Assembly: GCA_905397405.1 (NCBI GenBank)
Contig: CAJPVJ010000604.1
Coordinates: 1 to 22,360 of the forward strand
DNA length: 22,360 nucleotides
DNA from: Oppiella nova
Lineage: Eukaryota; Arthropoda; Arachnida; Sarcoptiformes; Oppiidae
Reading direction: 5' to 3'
Below, piece by piece: positions 1 to 8,190 of the stretch. The notes under the pieces are model-generated. The model did no database searches and was not told the DNA's origin. It saw only the letters and a list, made by a program, of their open reading frames with translations. Positions within the stretch are counted from its first letter, which is position 1, and every line of letters starts with the position of its first letter. The position numbers were made by a program, and so were the translations under genes.

Positions 1-61
1 AATAAATAAATTATAGTCTGAGTTGACTGTGAAGTGACTGAATGTTATGAGAGTATGCGAG

Positions 62-72
62 GAGTTTATATA
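62..72 (-). promoter_or_regulatory. TATA-like box pointing out of the window
   Basis: Read on the minus strand this is TATATAAACTC. It would serve a gene lying to the left of the window. The same 11-mer occurs on the plus strand at 22306-22316, also pointing outwards. The whole region is AT-rich, so the TATA part alone is weak; the shared flank AAACTC is what lifts it above chance. Confidence 0.3.
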
Positions 73-1929
73 ATAGCATCAAATCCTGAAACTAATCAAT
101 TAGTTGATCGATAAGTGGTAAGACTTTAACAAACAATTTGCGATAATTACCCTTAAAAGGGTACTAAAAAGGTTTTTATCATAAACCACTCTTACCTTGA
201 ATTTAAAGACAATTCAGTTGTACTAACTATTATCAGAGTTTTTTTATAAACAAACTTTGGATTATGTTGTATTGAATTGCATTAATAATTGTAATTGAAA
301 AATATATGTCTCATTAAATTTTTTCAAAAGGTATTATTTTCACATATATTTTAGCGATTAGATACCAATTTCTCGGTATTCAATCATTAAATAGAAAATA
401 ATTGCTACCTGGTAAACTTTATAAAACAAAAAATTAGCTGTAAAATTGTTATCAATTATAAGATATTACAAATTAAAAGCTATTTTTAATCCCAAAACAT
501 GTCATTTACTATAATCTTACGGATAGAGATGTATTATATTAATAGTGCAATTAGTTTAAATTGTGTATTGTACACTGATCATATCATATTACTGTTAGCT
601 AATCATTAAGTGTTTTTATAACTCTTTAAGCACATACCAGGATCACTTGGCTACTTGACAATTAAATAACCCAGACAATAAGGCAGGGATCACCCATACT
701 CAATCTGATATAATTATACAGTATCTCATATACGGATGTATTGGGAAAGTATCCTTGTATATTTAATTCAGTGTTTCTATTAAGGATTAATTATAACTAA
801 CGTTACAACAAGTTATGAGATTTTGAAATAATTGTTTGTTTTATTAGACTAAAGTTTCCACAGAATTTGTTACACAAACATGAATTTTAACTTATTTTAT
901 CAGGCTTACATTAGTAATAAGTGTGGATTAATCTATTAGGAAATCTCTATTTATTTGTTTAATATTTGTTGCAAAATAAAATTGTTTTCATGAAACACAG
1001 ATATGTTATAAATTGTTATTTAAAATTAAATAATAAATTAGCAATTTAATATGTTAACAATTATAAATAAATATTTTTATTTTACTAATAATTCGTAATG
1101 TATAAAATAATTTAGCAATCATAAATAAATTGTATTTATTATAAATAGTTTTAAAAATTATAGTACAGTGAATGTTATCTAGCTAGTGTAAAAAATAGAG
1201 ATACAGTACATAAAATTTTCCAGGATAATTGTATACATAATTATTTTAATTTGACTAGTTGTTTACTCAAATAAGTATAGTACTAAAACCTGATAAATAA
1301 TTTTACAATAATTAAAAATACAAATATTAAATAATTTATTAATGCTTATTTTAAAAGTTTTATTGGAAATATGAATTAATAATATTCATTGGAAATTATA
1401 AAACATGCTTGATTGTATTAGATTATACTATAAAAGTGATAATAAAATTGAAAATAATATTAAAATCCCAACCTAATTACTTTACTGTAATAAGTTTTTA
1501 TTAAAGTTATGGCAAAAGTCTTGCAAATGAGAAAAATAATTAAATTTTTACTTTTGAGTCATTTATTGGTAAGATTTAAAAAAATTACAATAAATTAGAC
1601 ACACTACTATCGCTATTGTCTACACAATAATTATTTATCGGGTATATCACCATGCATTTAATGTACTGTATATACAGTAGCTAAAATTATACAGAAGTTA
1701 TAGAAACTATTTGTAAATAAATAAATTATACAGGAATTGAACTATATTTATTTGTTTCATTGATTAATAATCAGTGATTGAATAATGAGAAAACAAGTGA
1801 TACAGAAAACTGCATACAATGTTAAGCACTGTATTAATATTGTATTGCAAATTGAAGTTCAATAAAACTGTACGCAAAGTCTCGCTCGCGTAACAAAACG
1901 CGTGCATTTGAATAGCATTTGAAAAAGTG

Positions 1930-1945
1930 TTGCAAAAAAAGTTTT
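1930..1945 (+). promoter_or_regulatory. A-tract promoter-like motif, copy 1
   Basis: The sequence TTGCAAAAAAAGTTTT lies about 600 bases upstream of the first in-frame ATG of the SNF2 gene. Close relatives occur upstream of the zinc-finger frame (6196-6210) and upstream of the prolyl hydroxylase (15541-15560, and a weaker one near 15337-15355). Function is inferred only from this recurrence. Confidence 0.3.
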
Positions 1946-2139
1946 CTAACGTTTACTGTTAATCCCAGATTTGATTATACGTTACGCTTATCCACTGATC
2001 GTAATCTTATTAACGGATTAAAACTGTTCATCTCATATCCATTACCACTGATAAACACCTTTTCATACCTCACTCTAGTGTTCAAACTTTTCAAGTAATA
2101 GTTTTTGTCGTTGTATTGAAACTTTCAATTTGTTTCATA

Positions 2140-2182
2140 CCTGAGTAAACTGCTCTGGAGCTCCAGCGGTTACCTACTCAGG
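2140..2182. repeat. Imperfect palindrome centred on GGAGCTCC
   Basis: The left arm starts CCTGAGTA and ends CTGGAG. The right arm starts CTCCAG and ends TACTCAGG. The central 12 bases CTGGAGCTCCAG are perfectly palindromic and the outer eight bases pair exactly, with a small internal mismatch and length difference between them. It lies in the presumed 5' untranslated region of the helicase gene and overlaps a donor-like CAG|GTAACT. Confidence 0.65.
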
Positions 2183-2259
2183 TAACTATTCTCAACACTG
2201 CTGTCCTCAGACAGACACTCCAGTGGTGGCCTACTGTGACATCACCAACTGTTACTCAC

Positions 2260-2341
2260 GACACCACGTGTCGCACAGACAGTGCTGTTCAACAAAACTA
2301 TTGATTTGAGCTCTGATTTTGAAGACGACGCCACCACTGAT
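2260..2341 (+). repeat. 82-bp direct repeat, copy 1 (non-coding copy)
   Basis: This 82-base stretch is identical to 2388-2469, 128 bases downstream. In the frame used by the second copy it runs into a TGA at 2344-2346 and is cut off from any upstream start, so it is probably non-coding. The bases following it (GCCACCACTGATAT, then GGTCA) resemble those at 2511-2531, so the region looks like a slipped or nested duplication of Thr/Asp-rich coding sequence. Confidence 0.8.
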
Positions 2342-2387
2342 ATGTGAGGTCACCACCGGATGACACTGTAGTGGTTGACAATGAGTG

Positions 2388-2469
2388 GACACCACGTGTC
2401 GCACAGACAGTGCTGTTCAACAAAACTATTGATTTGAGCTCTGATTTTGAAGACGACGCCACCACTGAT
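2388..2469 (+). repeat. 82-bp direct repeat, copy 2
   Basis: Second, identical copy of 2260-2341. It is open in the frame of the helicase N-terminal exon, where it would encode a TPRVAQTVLFNKTIDLSSD-like segment, but lies before the first in-frame ATG at 2536. It therefore belongs to the coding region only if an upstream exon splices into this frame. Confidence 0.8.
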
Positions 2470-2535
2470 CCCATCACTGGTGTAGACACTGACAACACCA
2501 CCACCACAGCCACCACTGATATATCGGTCAATACG

Positions 2536-5500
2536 ATGGCCGCCAGAGATCCGTTGGAAGACATTAAAAGCTCAGTCGATGGGCAACTCATGACTGATGA
2601 TGAAGACACCGATGAAGACGTCAGCACTGGTTCCCAAAGCCCTGAATTGTCACCTATTCTTACCTCCAGATTAAGAGCTCGTAAGACAGTGTTGGACGAC
2701 ACTATGGAGTCTTCGGGGACCAGCTCTTCGCAATCGACGCCATTAAACTATAGTAACAATCCATTGGATCCATTGAGTCCATTGGACAGCAATTCAAAGC
2801 ATTCAATGTCTGCGAAGGACACGAGCGGTGCACTCGATCTCAACTTATCATGTCTTCAGCTCAATGATAGCGGCGACAGAGATCTCGGAGCCATCGGTGG
2901 TGTCAATGGCGACGATACCGACGATGAATTGCCGCCAATTCGTACCTCCAGAGCCCGCAACACAATACTAGATGACACCATTGAGTCGTTGAATACTAGT
3001 TCCTCGCCATTAAGCGATGGTAACAACGAATTGATGTCCGCGAAAGACTCGAGTGATGGACACTATCACGACTTATCTGGTGCTCACATCAACGAAAGCG
3101 TCGACAGAGATCTGGTGATAGTCCCCGAAGTGTTGAACTTTGACTCTATTGGATCAGGTGCTGAAGAATCAGATTCTGGACCAGAAATAGAAGAGATTCC
3201 CGAACCGAGTGTTAAACCGAAACACAACCCATTGTTTCGGAGGGATATCCCCGACATCTTAGACATGGATGACTTGGACTCCAAGACACGGAAGGCTAAC
3301 GAACGAGAAGACCGTCGGATTGCGGACCAGAAGCAGAGACTCAAAGAGTTTCGCAATAATCAGAGGTTTTTATCTTAAGTTTTCTTTGTCTTAAGTTTTT
3401 AGCCTTTTGTTTAATTCATTGAAAGGTATGTCGAGCTATCGGATGACGAGGACAGGGATGAGGACAATGTGGGCGCCGTTCAGTCGTTGAGCCGTCGTTT
3501 GCCACAAGTGGTAGACATCGCCAGCGATAGCGATGCTGAAGAGTCTGCACCACCGGTTAGGTCTACCCCTACGACTAGTTTCGAGGACTTTGAAGTAAAC
3601 TTCGATACGTATGGCGTCCACACAGACGACGCGTATAATATAAAGGACGCGAGGGGTCGAGTGCTTGTCAATGTGGGACATCCCGGCGCTGAGCCCGACC
3701 TCTTCTTATCTGAACACATGGCACGTCGAGTGAAAGCCCACCAAATCGGAGGAATACGCTTCATATACGATAATATCGTCGATTCCATTGAGAAGTTCCG
3801 GACGACCAGGAAAGGGGGCTTCGGTTGTATTCTCTCACACGCTATGGGTTTGGGAAAGACCTTTCAGGTATGTGTTGACATCCCTTTCATCTCTATTAGT
3901 CTTTAAATGTTTATCTTTCAGGTGATAGCCTTCACAGACGTATTCCTGAAGGCTTTTGAAGCTAAAAGACATCGATATAAGCAGGTGTTGTGTGTCGTTC
4001 CCATCAATACACTGCAGAACTGGGTGTCGGAGTTTGAGAACTGGTCGCCGCCACGGGATCGGGACTATGAGGTCTACTCAATGGACTCAACCCTTCCTCT
4101 GATCCGGAGATCGGAAAAGGTGTTGAAATGGCATAAAAGTGGCGGAGTTTTGCTGTTGGGATACGAGATGTTCAGAGGACTCATCAAAAGCGACGATAAG
4201 AAATATGCGGCCAAACAGTGGCGAGACTACGATCGCGAGGAACTGGAGGAAAGGGATGCAAAGGTGAGGCGAGCTCTGGTAGACCCGGGACCAGATGTCG
4301 TGGTTTGCGATGAGGGCCATAGGATTAAGAATCCAAACGCCGCCATTTCCATAGCCCTGAAGCAGATTAAGACTCGACGCCGTGTGATACTCACGGGAAC
4401 ACCACTTCAAAACAATCTGATGGAGTACTGGTGTATGTGTGACTTCGTGCGGCCCTACCATCTCGGAACTCAGGGAGAGTTCAAGAATATGTTTGAAAAG
4501 CCCATAACCAATGGCCAGTGCGTCGACTCCAATGAGTTGGATGTGCTGTTGATGAAGAAGAGGGCGTTTGTATTACACCAGAAGGTCAAGGGTTTCGTTC
4601 AACGGTTAGTCGCACCGGTAGTTGTGATTATGTTTCCACTATTAATGCTTTTTGTTTTAATTTATAGCCGAAGTCATGAAGTACTGAAGACAACGCTTCC
4701 AGTGAAGCGCGAGTTTGTGTTGATGTGTCGCATGACAAACATGCAGAAGCGACTGATGCAGGCGTTGATCGATAAGGCCATCGAAGATCCCGAAGCTATC
4801 GGTCGAGTAAAGGGAAAACTCTCAGTACTGACCCTATTCTCCATCTGTACGAAGATCTGGAACCATCCGGATATCATCCATGAGGTCATCGATAGGGGAT
4901 TAGAGGCTCAGCGCCAGGATCTGGAAATATATGGTCCGACTGACGGCCCACTGTTTGATCCAAACGGGAAGGCATTCACGGACTGGTCCTTCGCTGCCGA
5001 TGTCATCCTCAACTACACCACTCGAGTCATCGGAAACTCTAATAAAATGGTTGTATTGTTTGAGATAATCGACGAGTGCCTGAAGATTGGGGACAGACTA
5101 CTAGTCTTCAGTCAATCGCTGTTTACTCTTGACTTAATCGAAGAACTCCTGAAAATGAAAAAGGAGTGGCGTTTAGGCCGTGATTACTATCGACTCGACG
5201 GCTCAACACCTCCTCAGGAAAGAGAGAGATATATCAACCGATTCAATGGCACCACAAGAGCTCACCTGTTCCTCATATCAACTAAAGCCGGTAGTCTTGG
5301 AATCAACTTAATTGGCGCCAATCGTATCGTTGTTATGGACGCCAATTGGAACCCCAGTTGGGACGCACAGGCGGCCTGTCGTGTCTACCGCTATGGACAG
5401 GTATGTCATTGAATAACTTATTGAATGAATAATTAGTTTTTGAATTGAAATGTTTGTCAATTCTTCAGCCAAAGGAGACATTCATATACCGCTTAGTCTG

Positions 5501-5891
5501 CGATCAAACACTGGAAGAGAAGATCTCGAAACGACAGTTTCTGAAGCACGGTATGGCTAAGCGTGTAGTGGACGGACAGACCATTGACCCGACGTTCTCG
5601 TGGAATGAGATCACATCGCTGTTGGAAGACTTGCAACGTATTGATGACATACCAGAGGTTGACTTCGATGGCCACGAGTTGGCCGATCTGGAGGACTCAC
5701 TCATCCAAAAGGTGTGTCGAAGTGTCGGACACGGGTTGACACGAATGCCCTTCGAGTACGACTCGCTTCTCATGGATAAGACGGACAAGAAGTTGAATGA
5801 TAACGAGAGGGCGCAGGCACTGGAAGACTATAATCACACCGTTAGACTCACCAAGTTTTTAGCACCGAAGCCCACTAACATTACCCTGTAG
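2536..5891 (+). CDS. RAD54L2: SNF2-family ATPase, ARIP4/RAD54L2-like
   Basis: Five exons join in phase: 2536-3365, 3426-3867, 3922-4604, 4668-5400 and 5469-5891 (1036 aa). Introns are 54-68 bases with GT-AG ends. Residues 1-280 are acidic, Ser/Asp-rich and disordered, with an internal repeat. The RecA-like lobes carry GLGKT (418-422), the DEGH box (554-557), LTGTPLQNNLMEY, STKAGSLGINL (856-866) and RVYRYGQ ending at residue 896. The stretches around VNVGHPGAEPDLFL, RVKAHQIGGIRFIYDN and VLHQKVKGFVQRRSHEVL match the ARIP4 branch better than ATRX or RAD54. The family comprises nuclear DNA-stimulated ATPases; ARIP4 was described as an androgen-receptor-interacting remodeller. The start is uncertain. 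2536 is the first in-frame ATG, but the frame is open back to 2344 after a TGA at 2338, so an upstream exon may add residues. The protein is shorter than vertebrate ARIP4 (about 1.4-1.5 thousand aa, from memory), lacking its long C-terminal tail. Confidence 0.9.
4605..4667 (+). other. 63-base intron without in-frame stop
   Basis: This segment has GT at its start and TATAG at its end. Removing it restores the conserved GFVQRRSHEVLK join of ARIP4-type proteins. It is a multiple of three and contains no stop, so an unspliced message would still be translated with 21 extra, strongly hydrophobic residues between the two helicase lobes. I treat it as an intron. Confidence 0.85.
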
Positions 5892-6084
5892 GCGGTGTCT
5901 GTCATCCATACTGTCCCACCATTTAATTATTTTCATAATCCATTTAAATATACCAATAGTTATATAATTTTAAAGTATAATACAATAGTTTTAATCCTTT
6001 TTATTGCATTCTCTCTTATTTTTCTTATAATTATACAGTAATTAATTAGTTTACAAACAATTTATTGTATAATTTGTATTTGAA

Positions 6085-6090
6085 AATAAA
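6085..6090 (+). terminator. Candidate poly(A) signal of the SNF2 gene
   Basis: The first canonical AATAAA after the stop codon at 5889-5891, about 195 bases downstream, in AT-rich sequence and before the start of the next gene. The bases 5892-6290 otherwise hold only AT-rich untranslated and promoter sequence. Confidence 0.5.
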
Positions 6091-6195
6091 ATTCATTAGA
6101 TATTTGAGTATTCATTGAATTGTTTTTTAATAGAGATTTTGTGTTAAGTTTTTGTATTCAATGATAAGACTGTAAACTCAACGCTTTGGGAGAGG

Positions 6196-6210
6196 TTTGC
6201 AAAAAAGTTT
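6196..6210 (+). promoter_or_regulatory. A-tract promoter-like motif, copy 2
   Basis: TTTGCAAAAAAGTTT, preceded at 6188-6194 by GGGAGAG, lies about 80 bases upstream of the ATG at 6291. The copy at 15534-15560 shares the preceding GGAGAG as well as the A-tract and GTTT, so similarity extends over roughly 25 bases. This spacing fits a core-promoter or transcription-start position. Confidence 0.4.
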
Positions 6211-6290
6211 ATCATTTCATTAATTTTTAGCACATTTTACTCGTAATTGTGAATTGATTTGTGTTTTAATTGGATTAAATTCCACTCAAA

Positions 6291-7784
6291 ATGGGTGACA
6301 ATACAGACATTAATTTAATTAGAAGTCAAATGAAGTTAAAACTGAATTTTTTGTCAAATCTAAAGGCTTTTGATAACAATTTGTGTGAAAGAGTCACTCA
6401 ATTGAATGCAAACTATGTTTCACTAAATAGTCATGAATTGAATGACAAATCAATTGATTTCGCAAATTATCTCAATTTGTTGAGAATTAATGCCAATTAT
6501 AACCCATTGAGTGGTGAACCCGACGAGCACCTGGAGGTCCAGGAAGTGGATGGAGTGGTCGACGAGAACATCGGTGAACCCGAAGTACATGTGGTGTCAG
6601 AGTAGACACAAGTAGTGCAGACTTTGGACACAGAGGTCGACGACAGAGACAGAGATGAGATGAAAGGATCGGAAGAGATGTCGGAAGCAGAAGAGGGCGG
6701 AGAGAGTGGTGTCGGAGACCAACACAAAGACACTCCAGAAGTGACAGAAGGAGGCGATGAGAGGGAAGGCAGTGATGATTGCGAATCAAATGAAGGTAAT
6801 GGTGCCCTTAATTCAGGTGATCAACCATTTGTGTTTTTTTGGCCCAATTGTGGCAAACGATTCACTTATAAATCACATCTCAATCGACACAAGAGTGCCG
6901 TCCATTTTTGGAGATTCATCTGTGATGTCGAGGGTTGTGGTCAACGGTTTTCTCTGAAGGCTAATCTCAATCGACACAAAAGCATACATTCAAGAAGAAA
7001 CCTTTCAAATGCAATGAAATGGATTGCGGCAAATGTTTCGCGCAAAAAGTCGGGTTAAATCGACACAATATTGCCGTTCATTTGAATGAAAAGAGATTTA
7101 AATGCGATTATAAGGGATGTGAGACACAGTTTTCATTAAAACATAATCTAATTGCTCACAAACGGTCCACTCGGGAGAGAAGCCCTACGCTTGCGATGCC
7201 ATGCATTGCGACAAACGATTCTCACAGAAATCAGCGCTAATTCAACACAAAAGTAGTATTCATATGAAACTCAAATTTGTTTGTAATGAAGTTAATTGCG
7301 GTAAAGAATTCTCCCAAAAATCACATCTCAATCGACACAAACGTATTCATATATGATGGCAGCGATTGTAGCAAAAGTTTTTACATGAAATCTAAAACTC
7401 AAATTTGTTTGTAATGAAGTTAATTGCGGTAAAGAATTCTCCCAAAAATCACATCTCAATCGACACAAACGTATTCATATATGATGGCAGCGATTGTAGC
7501 AAAAGTTTTTACATGAAATCTTATCAGGATAATCACAAACTCTTGCATTGAAAACCAATTTAAATAGCCATAAAATAGCGGTTCATTTGAAACTCAAACC
7601 ATTCGCTTATATTGATGACAATTGCGGACAAAAATTCGCCACAAAGTCATCACTCGTTAAACACAAACGCATTCATATGAGAGAGAAGGCATAAGTTTGC
7701 GAACACAACGATTGCGGCAAAAGTTTCACTAATACATCAAATCTTAATCAACACAAACGACTAACACATTTGAGAGACAATTAA
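6291..7784 (+). pseudogene. Decayed C2H2 zinc-finger gene, TFIIIA-type finger spacing
   Basis: The reading frame starts at ATG 6291 with a polar N-terminal region (104 codons), stops at TAG 6603-6605, then continues in the same frame through an acidic Glu/Asp/Ser linker into fingers of the form C-x4-C-x12-H-x3/4-H. About nine finger modules can be traced to the final TAA at 7782-7784. Intact fingers include 6910-6981, 7010-7081, about 7185-7262 and about 7270-7350. Damage includes the TAG, frameshifts near 6990-7005 and 7165-7175, TGA at 7354-7356, TAA at 7692-7694, and missing first cysteines in the finger near 6826 and in one near 7600. The spaced fingers with CDxxGCGQRF-like knuckles recall TFIIIA and related proteins, which bind nucleic acid. 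Part of the first frame could still make a 104-aa peptide. Several of the breaks could be sequencing errors, but their number favours a pseudogene. Confidence 0.8.
7267..7521 (+). repeat. Perfect tandem duplication, 128-base period
   Basis: Bases 7267-7393 (127 nt) are repeated exactly at 7395-7521, with a single base between them. Each copy encodes one finger (CNEVNCGKEFSQKSHLNRH) followed by TGA and the remnant of another finger. Zero mismatches across 127 bases inside a gene full of older damage means either a very recent duplication or an assembly overlap left unmerged. Confidence 0.9.
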
Positions 7785-8190
7785 TTAATAATTACCGTAA
7801 CTTCACATCGAAAACTAGTTACTAATAATTAGTGTGTTATGTATAACTCAATAATGTTTCAAATTCTATATAATCTCTTGAATAACTCCCAAATTGTATA
7901 ATGAATTGTTTTAAAGCATTGTTTAACTTTCGGTATAATTATTATAAAATAAATATAGTATTTCACTTTTCTAAATACTTTATTTAGTACTTCAGAAAGC
8001 ACTAGATATCGTAATATAAGTAGTCATTAGTTATTATCACTACAAAATAGTTTCCCTCAATAAACAAAACAAAAAAGTATTTCAATATTACATGCAATTC
8101 AGTGATAACTCGTCAATGAATTGTATTTCATAACTGATTTACTCAATAAATGTATAATTACTGTTAGTTTTGATCCAAAGGCAATACAAT
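7785..8190. other. Gene-free spacer and transporter promoter region
   Basis: AT-rich spacer with no coding frame. AATAAA-like sequence occurs near 7949 and 8060. The 150 bases before the ATG at 8191 should hold the transporter's promoter, but no distinct TATA box or other site can be singled out. Confidence 0.5.

Larger units (their letters stand above)
1..2343. other. AT-rich gene-free region with 5' flank of the SNF2 gene
   Basis: No reading frame with coding character is visible on either strand in about the first 1.9 kb, which is AT-rich with A and T tracts. It holds a TATA-like box pointing left at 62-72 and a perfect palindrome at 1664-1679. From about 1870 the base composition shifts. 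CpG-containing sequence appears at 1880-1907, followed by an A-tract motif at 1930-1945, a long imperfect palindrome at 2140-2182 and the first copy of an 82-bp direct repeat at 2260-2341. This right-hand part is the likely promoter and 5' untranslated region of the downstream helicase gene. A first non-coding exon is possible: CAG|GTAACT at 2178-2186 resembles a donor, and the pyrimidine-rich stretch ending in CAG at 2210 resembles an acceptor. Confidence 0.6.

Noticed and set aside
2298-2702. Minus-strand frame of 134 codons, Ser/Val-rich
   Set aside because: It is antisense to the N-terminal exon of the SNF2 gene; its Ser/Val bias is the mirror of Asp/Thr codons on the plus strand.
6603-6620. 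A tiny intron that would bypass the TAG in the zinc-finger gene
   Set aside because: The possible GT and AG sites would give an intron of about 35-40 bases, shorter than any other here, and the later frameshifts would remain.
6487-6789. Two minus-strand frames rich in Leu, Pro and Ser
   Set aside because: Shadows of the acidic GAN-codon linker in the zinc-finger gene on the plus strand.
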